The notes: generated by a model from the sequence alone, not told the origin. Positions 51,778 to 61,308 are shown, counted from the stretch's first letter. The stretch is DNA of 64,000 nucleotides from Tenericutes bacterium MZ-XQ (GCA_002838205.1 CP017950.1:1370858-1434857), one strand, 5' to 3'. A program made the numbers and translations.

Positions 51778-52044
51778 ATCGTGTAATAATCACTCAAATC
51801 GTGTATTTCAAATTATAATCGTGTAAAGGCATTCTTATTTTGTATCAAAATCAATTATTCTATATCTATTTAGTTAAACACTTTAGCACATGAAAAAATT
51901 TCAAAATGGCTCTATTAAGACAAAAAAAGTCTGATACATAATCGTATCAGACCAATGCTCGTATAATGGGCTGTATGACCTATTTTAATACAATTACGCA
52001 CCCCTGTTATGATTTTACGCACCCTTGTCAAAATTTACGCACCC
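51778..52044 (-). repeat. Repeat element E6
   Basis: Three ATCGTGTAA-type repeats at 51778, 51798 and 51818 (20 apart), TTAAACACTTTAGCACATG, hairpin GTCTGATAC/GTATCAGAC (51929-51937, 51944-51952), GGGCTGTATGACCTATTTTA, and TACGCACCC at 51995, 52016 and 52036. It follows the GNAT gene. Confidence 0.9.
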
Positions 52045-52107
52045 CTATAAAAAAATTAAAAAAGTTGTTGGCTTTATTTGAGTATTTTTGAGCGTGTCTG
52101 ATATCAA

Positions 52108-52539
52108 TCATCTCATAATATATACGTATTTACTCAAGTTATCTTGAATACCATCTAGAATAAATTCAGACTTTTCAAATAATTTAATTGAATTTACGTT
52201 GTCAGATTCTATATACACAATATAAGCATTTATATCTAGTTCAAATTTATTTTGTTTTAAATCAGTTAGTATTTGATAACCAATACCTTGTTGTTGAAAT
52301 TTACTTAAAATTTCTATAGAGAAAGTTCCAACATTATCAGCAGTTTCGATATGTAATGCTCCAACTAAAAAACCATTATGGAAAATAAACTTGTATTTAA
52401 CATTAGGTGTTTTAAGCAAGTAATCAACATATATTTTTATATCATCTACATGTATATATCGATTTATCGATTGATCACTCTTGAGTATATCAAAATTCGT
52501 TTTATTATCTGCATCTAAATCAATGTATTGAATCTTCAT
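52108..52539 (-). CDS. GNAT family N-acetyltransferase
   Basis: 143 aa. The acetyl-CoA motif FQQQGIGYQILTDLKQN near residue 90 and the C-terminal AYIVYIESDNVNSIKLFEKS, with F..DG, fit GNAT. AGG lies upstream of ATG. Last gene before element E6. Confidence 0.75.
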   Translation of the reverse strand: MKIQYIDLDADNKTNFDILKSDQSINRYIHVDDIKIYVDYLLKTPNVKYKFIFHNGFLVGALHIETADNVGTFSIEILSKFQQQGIGYQILTDLKQNKFELDINAYIVYIESDNVNSIKLFEKSEFILDGIQDNLSKYVYIMR

Positions 52540-52614
52540 TTTAATTAAACCTCACAATCATTAATATGAAATCAAAACAAACATTATCCAAACATCTATC
52601 AAATTTTAAAAACA

Positions 52615-53535
52615 TCAATGTTTAAGTAGCCCTAAAGGAATAACATAAATACCATCAGTTCTTTGATAACAAAGTTCGGTATTTGTAAGTATCATTAAAA
52701 AGGATGGTTTCTTAGTTTTATGGATGTTGGCAATTTTTAGAAGATTTGATGCTGCTTTCTCAACTTCGTTTTCCCCTAATTTAACTTCGATTCCAGCCCA
52801 TCTGCCGTCCCTCAACTCAATAACTAAATCCACTTCTAATCCAGATGAATCATTGTAATGATATACTTCGCCATCCAAAGATTGTGCATATACTCTAACA
52901 TCTCTAGAACAAATAGATTCAAAAAAGAATCCAAATGTTTCAAAGTCTTGTTTTAATTTATCTACTGACAAACCCAAAGCAGCTACAGCAATACTTGGAT
53001 CGACAAATTGCTTTTTATCTGATGTTCTAATCGTACTAGCACTTCTAATGGCCGGAGACCAAGCTTTGATATTTTCTATAATATATAATCTTTGAAGTGC
53101 ATTAGTATAAGATTCATAAGTCTTGTAATCAATGGAAATTCCTTCGTTTTCTTGATCTTTATAAATCGTTTTACTGGTCGCTAATGTCGAAATATTTCTT
53201 GCATAACTACGTATCAGCTTTCTTATTTTTTCTTTATCTTTCTTTGTACCATCTACTTCATCTACATCTTTTGATATAATACTTTCAAGCAAATCTTTTG
53301 GTACAGCAAGTTGTTCTTTTAATGGCAATTCTAAAATACCTGGCCATCCACCTCGGCAAATGTAGTGTGCTATATCGTTGATACTTGTTTGAGATTTTGT
53401 CACATTAATTTTTTTGCCTTCAAATAAATCAAATAATGATACAGTACCTTTAGATTCTCCACTTTCATATAAACTCATAGGACGCATATAAATGGAATTA
53501 ATTCTTCCAGTTCCTGTGTGTGATATATTAATGTT
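52615..53535 (-). pseudogene. 5'-truncated COG1373-type ATPase (DUF4143 part)
   Basis: Reads from an in-frame stop into YITHTGTGRINSIYMRPMSL, the joining segment after the AAA domain in this family, then a full DUF4143 C-terminus (EVDLVIELRDGRWAGIEVKL near the end is the nuclease-like strand). The N-terminal ATPase with Walker motifs is missing. The 290-codon ORF from 53487 could still be translated but lacks ATP binding. Confidence 0.75.
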
Positions 53536-53920
53536 TTGTTTTTCTGTTTGAGTTGTATGGACTTCTCGGAGATTTTATTCATATATACCCTTAAACATCC
53601 TTGCATGGATAATATTTATTTCAGTTGATATAGAAAATCAAGATTAGGTAAATTAATTTGCTTAATCTTTACGCAAACAAATAGATGTTAATAAACACAT
53701 GTAACACATTATGTCTAATAATATCTTAATATAATCTACTCCTATAAAGGTTTTCTGATGGCATATTTTTATTAAATTGGGTTTAGAATTAGGTGTTATT
53801 AAGTATGAATCATGTACATAAAATGAACTACTTTGATGAATGAAACGCGTAAGATTAAATGCTTTCAGTAGTAAAAATGATGAAGTTGTACCATAACATT
53901 TTAACTTTGCCACTCAAAAC
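53536..53920. other. AT-rich region without a supported gene
   Basis: 385 bases. A minus-strand ORF of 83 codons here has no ribosome-binding site and no recognisable domain, so it is not called. Probably a deletion scar beside the truncated ATPase. Confidence 0.4.
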
Positions 53921-55086
53921 CTATTCTGGATTATTTTCAATCAAATCTTGATAGTGCACTTTCAGCTCAGAGACTATTAAATCCCAAGTCAAGTATAGAT
54001 CTTTAAATGCATTATCACATATTTGTTCATATCTATTTGTATCATTAAAAATATCAATTATCGTTTCAGCATACGTGAAAGGTGAATCGTTCGAAATATA
54101 TCCGTTGACACCATCATTAATCGTACTTGCTGTGATCGCTTTTTCAAGAAACAAAGTGGGTGTATGTTGGCTAGCAGCTTCAACTTGAACAAGAGATGAA
54201 GTATCATATAGTGACGGAAATAAGAAAAGATCGGACAATTTGTAGTATGCAGACAATTCCAGTCTATTTATAATTCGTCCTGTAAATATTGTGTCATCAT
54301 GCAGATTGTTTGCACTAATTTTTTTCTTCATAAATACTTCATATGGTCCCGATCCAATAAAAATCATTTTGAATTTGAACTCTTTTTTCTTAAGAATAAT
54401 CAAAGAATCAATTAAGAAATCAATATTTTTGATTTTATCTAAACGACCAACATATAAAAGAACTTTTTGTTCATATTGAATTTGATATTTTTCTCTCAAA
54501 TTATTAGTCAATGTTTCGTCTTCTAAAGGTAATAAATCTGTTGCATTACGGATGACAACAGGCATTCTGTTTGCACCGTATTCATGAAACACTTTTGCAA
54601 CTTCTTCATTTACCGCTATGAGTCGATCACATTTGTTTAATCTTCTCATCAACTCACTTATTGCAATGTCACTGATAAATTTGTTTTTACTATGTTCTAT
54701 GAAATCTTTTTTATATTGGCTATGCAATGTTGCAATGAGTGGAATATTATTCTTCTTAGCATAATGAATTCCATAATTACCTACAGCAAATGGACTATGA
54801 ACATGAATGATATCAAATCTTATGCGTTTAATATTCTTTTCGAAAAACGCATCAAAAACAGGAAACGATATCCGATAATCTAATTTAGGAATTTTAATCG
54901 ACTTTGTTCTTATAATTTTATATGGGAATTCATCAATATTTTCTATTTTCCCGTAGTCTGGTGCAAAAACATAAACTTCAGCAGTCGTAGACATTTTTCT
55001 TGCATAATTGTCTACCACATTAACGACCCCATCAATCATCGGAAAAACACATCTGTAAAAATACCAATCACTAATCTTTTTTCCAT
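53921..55086 (-). pseudogene. GT4 glycosyltransferase with probable 1-base frameshift
   Basis: The ATG at 55086 with AAAGGTG gives MEKRLVIGIFTDVFF, the canonical GT4 start, but then runs out of frame. The following frame continues PMIDGVVNVVDNYARKM to a complete GT4 protein (LYVGRLDKIKN, SLYDTSSLVQVEAASQ). Adding one C in TTTTTCC near 55041 joins the two. It resembles diacylglycerol glucosyltransferases of cell-wall-less and low-GC bacteria. Sequencing error, phase variation or inactivation are all possible. Confidence 0.75.
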
Positions 55087-55177
55087 ATTCACCTTTATTC
55101 ACCTTCTTTTACATGTTTAAAGTTGTCATTTTGAATGGTTTTTAAGAGTAAATTAAAACCACATATTAAGATGTAAT

Positions 55178-55990
55178 TCAAGATTTTCCATCTCTAAAAT
55201 AGTGCATTACATCATCATATCCATACTCATAAATTCTTTTTGAATGCTCTGATGAAAAATCAAGTACTTTCCCTAATCTTCTAGTAGCTTTAATTTCATG
55301 AATCTTAACGTTTTTGTATTTCTGTTTTATAGATCGTATTGATGACAGCATTGAAATTGTAATACATATAATCTCGTCGCAACCAAAATCAATTAATGGT
55401 TTAATGGGTGTGTTATCAAAATACCCTCCATCACGATACTTTCTGCTATTTATTACTACCGGAGGGAAAACAATCGGAATTGAACAGGACGCAACCACCG
55501 TATCAATTTGTAAATCCTTATTTAATTCTTTAAGTGGAATATATTGGACTTGAGAATCTTTTTGAATATAATGAGAAAAAGTAGATTTTAATAAATCAAT
55601 TATTCCTTTGTCAGAGTCTCCGGTGTCTGCTATTGCAATGAAAACATCCTGATTTTTTAACAATTCAAAATCAATATTTTCATCTAATAATTGATTCAAT
55701 TTCTTAATTGAAAACAATCCACTGTCAATTACCTTTAGCTTTTGATCTCTTAGCGTCTTAACAATTGATGGATTATCACCTAAAGGGTTTTCTGGAACAT
55801 TAAACCATATCTCTTTAGCAACATCCATTGCACCTGTTGCAATAAAAATAACATTGACCGCTCCAATTGAAGTTCCAGAAAATGCACTCGCTTTTTGCAA
55901 TATACCTAATTCTTCTAGCGCTTTAAGAGCTCCAATTTGATATGCACCTCTTGCGCCGCCTCCCGATAAACAAATTCCAATTTTTTTCAT
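55178..55990 (-). CDS. Patatin-like phospholipase
   Basis: 270 aa. Oxyanion loop SGGGARGAYQIG near residue 9, nucleophile in SGTSIGAVN near 39 and catalytic Asp in YRDGGYFDN near 187, so the Ser-Asp dyad is complete. No signal peptide. It lies next to the glycolipid-type glycosyltransferase, which fits membrane lipid turnover. Confidence 0.85.
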   Translation of the reverse strand: MKKIGICLSGGGARGAYQIGALKALEELGILQKASAFSGTSIGAVNVIFIATGAMDVAKEIWFNVPENPLGDNPSIVKTLRDQKLKVIDSGLFSIKKLNQLLDENIDFELLKNQDVFIAIADTGDSDKGIIDLLKSTFSHYIQKDSQVQYIPLKELNKDLQIDTVVASCSIPIVFPPVVINSRKYRDGGYFDNTPIKPLIDFGCDEIICITISMLSSIRSIKQKYKNVKIHEIKATRRLGKVLDFSSEHSKRIYEYGYDDVMHYFRDGKS

Positions 55991-56297
55991 AATAATATCC
56001 TTTCAGAAACCTCGGATTTACCATCCTACGAATTTTTTTATTATATGTCTACGAAGTACTCTAAATATGTATAAGATTATTATGACAAGTAGTTAAATTA
56101 GAATACTCCTAAATTCACATCAATGTCTCTATGAAACTGGTAGTTGTAACAATGTATTTGCTACACTAATCGAGAATGATGATATTGTTGATCATGTATG
56201 AACGATATAATTTGGGTAAGCCAAGATCGCGCTTTTTTTCAGTGATTCAATCCCATATAACATTTTCAAAACTTATCACATGATTTAATTCTATGAA
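55991..56297. other. Gap without a supported gene
   Basis: 307 AT-rich bases with the upstream region of the patatin gene. No clear promoter, repeat or RNA recognised. Confidence 0.4.
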
Positions 56298-56828
56298 CTA
56301 TTTATTGAATGTGACGAGATTATATATGATTTCAGTCATCACCTCAACTGATTCTGCCTTTGAGTTTTTAATCCATTCAACCACGATGGAAAAAAGTGCA
56401 CCTTCAAAAAATTTAGCTTTATATTTATCCTCTTTGTCAATACCAAATACTTTTTTTAGCAAATGAGAAATCTCGACTTCAAAAGATTGAAAGATAAGAA
56501 ATTCCAAATTGTTCTTTATGAGCACTTCGAATAACTCAGAGTACTCATCGAAAACTCTGACTATTTTATTAATTGAATTATAAGTAACGTTACCTTCATT
56601 CATGCCTGTTTCTAGATCAGTCATCAATCTCTCATATATCTTTCGTCCTTGATCAATCAAAATATCTTCTTTTGAACCGAAGTTACGATAAAATGTTGGT
56701 CTTGCGACGCCAGCTCTTTTTGTAATATCTTCGATTGAAATCTTTCTGAATGTATTTTTTTTTAGCAAGTATATCAATGCATTATATATCCATTCTTTGC
56801 TTCTAGTGACTTGAATATTTTCTTTCAT
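56298..56828 (-). CDS. TetR/AcrR family regulator
   Basis: 176 aa. TetR HTH near residues 27-55 (KISIEDITKRAGVARPTFYR, then NFGSKEDIL); the helical C-terminus has the usual ligand pocket layout. ATG overlaps the DegV stop. It ends a likely operon that begins with the ABC transporter at 61114, so it probably controls the promoter at 61182-61210. Confidence 0.85.
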   Translation of the reverse strand: MKENIQVTRSKEWIYNALIYLLKKNTFRKISIEDITKRAGVARPTFYRNFGSKEDILIDQGRKIYERLMTDLETGMNEGNVTYNSINKIVRVFDEYSELFEVLIKNNLEFLIFQSFEVEISHLLKKVFGIDKEDKYKAKFFEGALFSIVVEWIKNSKAESVEVMTEIIYNLVTFNK

Positions 56829-57712
56829 ACGTTTCTCCCATTTATATTTAAATTCTCATCGTCATTAAGAAAAATACCAATTCCAATTACATCTGGACCT
56901 ACATGTGCACCTACAACTGGAGTAGATGGTGACTCATATAAATTTTCTAATCCTAGATTATCTTTAATAATGCTCACAAAATACTGTTTCAAATTAGGAT
57001 TTCCTGTATAAATTAAATAGGCTTGATAAGGCTGATTATTCACATACTCCTTTACCAATGTTGTTATTGATAACAGAACCGACTTAATTGTTCGTCTATT
57101 TCCAATTGAAACGATTTCTCCAGATTCTTTTACTTGCAGAACAGGCTTGATGTCTAAGAGCTTGCCAATATATCCCTTCGCATTGCTCAAACGACCATTT
57201 TTAACGAGATAGCTCAAAGAGTTTACAGCAAAATAGATTGTGTTGGTGCGTATCATATTATTGAGCCTGTTTTCAACTGCTTCAAGTGAAAATCCCTCAT
57301 CAATCATTCTTTTTGCTTCCAAAGCAAAAATACCTTCTGAAAAACAAACTGTCTTTGTGTCAAACACCTTAATTTTTAACTTATCTTCAAATTCTTGAGC
57401 TGCCATGATGCAGGAATTGTATGTTCCGCTCATCTTTGCTGAAATCGTAACCACAAAGATTTCTTCAACACCCTCATCTAAGTATTTTTGAAATAATGCC
57501 ATCACTTCGCCAACAGATGGTTGACTAGTCTTAGGCAATAAATCTTTATCGTTTTTTAACATATCGTAGAATTGATCAGCTTTAAGTGTCGAACCATCTT
57601 CATACTCTTCCCCATCAATATAAATTTTGATGCGTAATATTTCAATTCCATGTTCAACTGGATAATAATCTAATCCTCCAGTTGATGTATCAATTACGAT
57701 TCTTTTTTCCAT
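56825..57712 (-). CDS. DegV family fatty-acid-binding protein
   Basis: 295 aa. DTSTGGLDYYPVEHGIEILR, TSQPSVGEVMALF near 80 and the VTISAKMSGTYNS box near 103 match DegV/FakB. Such proteins bind a fatty acid for phosphorylation by FakA. The co-transcribed transporter and TetR fit a lipid-responsive unit. Confidence 0.85.
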   Translation of the reverse strand: MEKRIVIDTSTGGLDYYPVEHGIEILRIKIYIDGEEYEDGSTLKADQFYDMLKNDKDLLPKTSQPSVGEVMALFQKYLDEGVEEIFVVTISAKMSGTYNSCIMAAQEFEDKLKIKVFDTKTVCFSEGIFALEAKRMIDEGFSLEAVENRLNNMIRTNTIYFAVNSLSYLVKNGRLSNAKGYIGKLLDIKPVLQVKESGEIVSIGNRRTIKSVLLSITTLVKEYVNNQPYQAYLIYTGNPNLKQYFVSIIKDNLGLENLYESPSTPVVGAHVGPDVIGIGIFLNDDENLNINGRNV

Positions 57713-57765
57713 ACTTTATCAACCTTTCTAATATCATCTTTATTTTATTTTTGCAACTTTAGACA

Positions 57766-58392
57766 TTAATTCAAAAGCAACTGAGAAAGTTCATCTATAG
57801 ATTCTACAATATAATTTGGATTTGATTCTTCTAATTTCGTTTTTGTTTCGAATCCCCATGTTACTGCTGCTACTTCTAAGGGGATGGATTGACAAGCTAA
57901 CACATCGCGGACTTCATCACCGATGTAGATGGCGTCATTTGTTTTATACCCACTCTTCTTTAACAACTTCTTTATCTTGCGTTTTTTACCTTTCATTTTA
58001 GCTTTCCCCTCTATGAAGGAAAATATGCTGATCTCATTATTAGCCAGAATTTTATTGATATTTGAAACGCTATTTGAAGAAACGATTGCTAATTTGATTT
58101 TTTTATCATTTAGATTAATTAAAAGTTCCTTCATGCCAGGAATTAGGCTGCATTCATCGACAAAGTCAGAAGCTATTTCACGTGATTCCTTGTACATTTT
58201 AGGTAGCTTATGAATTGGAATTCCCAGCTCAAACAATCTTTTTAATCCTGGGTTTGTTTTGAGTTCGCGAATCTCTTCTTTTGATAGTTTCTTCATATTA
58301 TAGCGTTCAGAAATTCGTTGGTATATAATTTCAGATTGATTTACGTTATTACTCAATGTTCCATCTAAATCAAAAATAACTATTTTTTTCAT
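57766..58392 (-). CDS. HAD family hydrolase
   Basis: 208 aa. Motif I DLDGTLSNN, motif II VSSNSVSN near 103, a basic KKRKIKKLLKKSG and motif IV IGDEVRDVLA near 162. Cap helices lie after motif I, as in phosphoglycolate-phosphatase-like members. Substrate unknown. Confidence 0.85.
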   Translation of the reverse strand: MKKIVIFDLDGTLSNNVNQSEIIYQRISERYNMKKLSKEEIRELKTNPGLKRLFELGIPIHKLPKMYKESREIASDFVDECSLIPGMKELLINLNDKKIKLAIVSSNSVSNINKILANNEISIFSFIEGKAKMKGKKRKIKKLLKKSGYKTNDAIYIGDEVRDVLACQSIPLEVAAVTWGFETKTKLEESNPNYIVESIDELSQLLLN

Positions 58393-58435
58393 TTTTTACC
58401 TTCTTCTTTTATGTAATCTAGTAATCAAGAGAAAA

Positions 58436-59323
58436 TTAAACTGGAATATCTTTCTTTGTGAACCAAATAGAACCAACTGTGAAACAGGTTATTGAAATAA
58501 TTAGCAATATTGCAAATTGTATCAAATAAGATGTTGATCCATCAAGAATTGATTGCGTGTTAAACAGTGTTATCATCGTGATATTATTAAAATACCCCAT
58601 CGGTTCAATTCCAATTCCCATATTCATGAACAAATCAGAACCAAACAACCCCAATATTTTTGAGATAAAGAAAATTAAAGCTACTCCGCCTCCTAAAGAT
58701 ATGGAATGTTTGGTATAGTTGAATATTGCAGAAAACATAAACGTGATAGCCCCCATCGCAACCGAGAATAATAATAAGCCCACATTGAGTAATAAAACTT
58801 GATTAATGGCTAAAGAATTTTCAATGGTTAATGCTAATATAACATCAACAACTGCAGTAAAGAAAAACATTAGTACCAATGACATAACCAAAAAGAACAT
58901 TTGTGTCAAAGCTATCTTTGATCTTTTAATCGAAGTGGATAAAACAAACGCCATAGATCCTCTATCAATTTGATTTGCAAACAATTTATTTCCAACAATA
59001 ACTGTATATACTAGAGGCATCAACACCGATACAACTGGATAAAAAATAAAACTAATCAAAACATTTGAATCCATTGATGCAAATCCAGTTAAAATATCTG
59101 GATTGATTCCAATCGCAACAAAAAGTCCATCTAGTGTCAACCCCGCAGATTCTAAAGCCATTATATATGGAATTAATACATTTGGATCAGTGTCACCTGA
59201 AACGGTTATCATTCCCATAGCAAATTTAATAACAATGTAAAGCAAGATTAAAGTAAGCGTTGTGGCTAGCCAAAGACCCCAATTTGATTTTACTGTTTGT
59301 TTTAATAATGGTATACTAATCAT
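58436..59323 (-). CDS. ABC-2 type permease
   Basis: 295 aa from ATG 59323. One cytosolic start, six membrane helices in the ABC-2 arrangement and a large outside loop after helix 1 (MGMITVSGDTDPNVLIPYIM). It works with the two ATPases encoded upstream; a single permease gene implies a homodimer or shared use. Confidence 0.8.
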   Translation of the reverse strand: MISIPLLKQTVKSNWGLWLATTLTLILLYIVIKFAMGMITVSGDTDPNVLIPYIMALESAGLTLDGLFVAIGINPDILTGFASMDSNVLISFIFYPVVSVLMPLVYTVIVGNKLFANQIDRGSMAFVLSTSIKRSKIALTQMFFLVMSLVLMFFFTAVVDVILALTIENSLAINQVLLLNVGLLLFSVAMGAITFMFSAIFNYTKHSISLGGGVALIFFISKILGLFGSDLFMNMGIGIEPMGYFNNITMITLFNTQSILDGSTSYLIQFAILLIISITCFTVGSIWFTKKDIPV

Positions 59324-60218
59324 TTTTGTTATCCTCACTTATTTTTTTCAAAAAATATTTTTTTAGCGTGTATTTGACCTCTTTGATATATTTCACTTTA
59401 TATTGAGATAATTCTTCCATAAATTTGTTAATTTGTTCATCTTTAATGTCAACTGTTGTTTGTAAATATTTATCATTTTTAGAAGTCAAATAGATATTCT
59501 CATTCATGTATTTTTGATAATCTATTTCATTTTCAAATCCTATTTTATATGTCTTTAACTCGTTGTGGCGGATCTTTTTCATGTCAACGACATCAACAAT
59601 TCTACCATTTTGTAAAAGTGCTACACGATCACATGTTTTTTCTACCTCTTCGAATACGTGACTACTCATAAATATGGTCGCTCCTCTTTGTTTTGCCTCA
59701 ATTAACACATCAACAAATATATCTCTCATTAGAGGGTCAAGCCCTGTAGACGGTTCATCAAGAATTAAAATATCCGGTTTAGCCATAAACGCAGATACAA
59801 TGGCCGTTTTTTGTTTCATACCCTTACTCATATGCTTTAAGTTTGCTGTTGTGTCTAATCCGAATTTCTTGATCAAATAATTGGCATAATCCAAATTTTT
59901 TAACCCAATCATTTCAGCCTGACTTTTTATAAATGCATCACCATCACCAATATCAGGGAATGATATCTCTCCAGGAACATAGCCTATATGTTTCATAATT
60001 TGTGTTGTGTTGTAGTTCACTTCTTGGTCTAAAATATATACACTTCCAGCATTGGGCCTGATAAAACCCATCAAGTTTCTGATTGTTGTTGTTTTTCCAC
60101 TCCCATTTGTCCCAACAAAGCCAAATATTTCACCTTGTTTTACTTCAAGATTAATGTTAAAAATACCTCTCGATAATCCATAATCTTTCGTCAAATTCTG
60201 AATTTCAATGATACTCAT
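59316..60218 (-). CDS. ABC transporter ATPase
   Basis: 300 aa. Walker A GTNGSGKTT near 36, signature MSKGMKQKTAI near 132 and Walker B ILILDEPSTGLDP near 152. The C-terminal 80 residues are a family-specific tail. ATG overlaps the upstream stop. Confidence 0.9.
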   Translation of the reverse strand: MSIIEIQNLTKDYGLSRGIFNINLEVKQGEIFGFVGTNGSGKTTTIRNLMGFIRPNAGSVYILDQEVNYNTTQIMKHIGYVPGEISFPDIGDGDAFIKSQAEMIGLKNLDYANYLIKKFGLDTTANLKHMSKGMKQKTAIVSAFMAKPDILILDEPSTGLDPLMRDIFVDVLIEAKQRGATIFMSSHVFEEVEKTCDRVALLQNGRIVDVVDMKKIRHNELKTYKIGFENEIDYQKYMNENIYLTSKNDKYLQTTVDIKDEQINKFMEELSQYKVKYIKEVKYTLKKYFLKKISEDNKND

Positions 60219-61114
60219 AATGATTGTTCACCCTCTCTATCTTTATAGTATTTTAGAAAATAGTCTTCCAGGGTAAATTGTGATTCAGAGAAATATTTAA
60301 TTTGATATGCCGAAATAGTCTTGATTAACCGATTTATTTCTTTGTCATTAATTGCAACCCTTACTTTTCTTTTGGTTTTATTACTGTAAACTATATTCCT
60401 ATTTGATTTCATAAATTGATTAAAATCTTCATCTTGCAAAAATTCAATTTTATAAACCTTGTTTTCGTTATTTCTTATCGTATCAGTATCAATCGTTGAA
60501 ATGATTTTTCCATCTTTGATAATTGATAATCGATCACAACATGCGTCAACTTCTTCAAATATATGCGTTGATAGTAAAATTGTTTTCCCTCTTTGTTTTT
60601 CACTCTTAATTAATTCTATAAACTTATTCTGCATGATTGGATCCAACCCACTTGTGGGCTCATCCAGGATTAAAATGTTAGGATCTGACATAAACGCTGA
60701 AACAATGGCTAATTTACGTTTGTCGCCAATCGACATTTTCCTCATACTTTGATCCGGGTTTAATTCAAACATATCAAGTAAATAACTGATTCGAGAATCA
60801 TCTGCATGTTTCATTTTTTTCATCATTTCTATGAACTCTAATCCACTCAATCCCTCAGGCAAAGCAACTTCTCCAGGAATATATCCAACTTCATCTAAAA
60901 TATCATAGTAATTCTTCCAGCAATCGTGATTATTGATTGTTGCAATACCCTTGCCGGGTTGAGAAAAACCCATGAGCATTCTTATAGTGGTTGTCTTCCC
61001 AGCTCCATTTGGTCCAAGAAAACCATATACTTCGCCTTTTTTAACTTCAAATGATATATCAAAAACACCTCTATTAAATCCAAAATCTTTTGTTAGATTT
61101 TTCACTTCTATCAT
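60215..61114 (-). CDS. ABC transporter ATPase
   Basis: 299 aa. Walker A GPNGAGKTT near 36, altered signature MSIGDKRKLAI near 132 and Walker B ILILDEPTSGLDP near 152. Paralogous to the next gene, with a similar tail (YKIEFLQDEDFNQFMKS). First gene after the operon promoter; the pair probably forms a heterodimer. Confidence 0.9.
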   Translation of the reverse strand: MIEVKNLTKDFGFNRGVFDISFEVKKGEVYGFLGPNGAGKTTTIRMLMGFSQPGKGIATINNHDCWKNYYDILDEVGYIPGEVALPEGLSGLEFIEMMKKMKHADDSRISYLLDMFELNPDQSMRKMSIGDKRKLAIVSAFMSDPNILILDEPTSGLDPIMQNKFIELIKSEKQRGKTILLSTHIFEEVDACCDRLSIIKDGKIISTIDTDTIRNNENKVYKIEFLQDEDFNQFMKSNRNIVYSNKTKRKVRVAINDKEINRLIKTISAYQIKYFSESQFTLEDYFLKYYKDREGEQSL

Positions 61115-61181
61115 TTTTAAATTCTCCTATTATAATCTTATCTTCAGAAACTCTACTGTAGTAAGTAAAGTTTCTATTAGC

Positions 61182-61210
61182 ATTATATCATTCACATGTT
61201 ACATTTGCAA
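61182..61210 (-). promoter_or_regulatory. Promoter of ABC-DegV-TetR operon
   Basis: TTGCAA (complement of 61205-61210), 17 bases, TATAAT (complement of 61182-61187). Confidence 0.8.
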
Positions 61211-61232
61211 CACTTTTAACGTTTGTAACATG
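61195..61232. promoter_or_regulatory. Inverted repeat around the operon promoter
   Basis: CATGTTACA (61195-61203) and TGTAACATG (61224-61232) are perfect 9-base arms around the -35. Likely operator for the TetR protein at 56298. Confidence 0.65.
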
Positions 61233-61308
61233 AAAATACAAGTTTTCACAATAAGATTTTTTTCATAAAAATAAAATCAAACCTCCAGATACTATGTTAG
61301 CTCTCTTT

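Noticed and set aside
38431-52044. Classical integron
   Set aside because: No IntI-type integrase is visible and the elements do not have the attC core site sequence; only the layout is similar.
53662-53913. 83-codon minus-strand ORF
   Set aside because: No ribosome-binding site and no domain; composition looks like noncoding AT-rich DNA.
53921-55102. GT4 protein starting with the GTG at 55102
   Set aside because: This start gives an unnatural N-terminus (ISDWYFYRCVFPM) while the neighbouring frame has the family start with a good ribosome-binding site.
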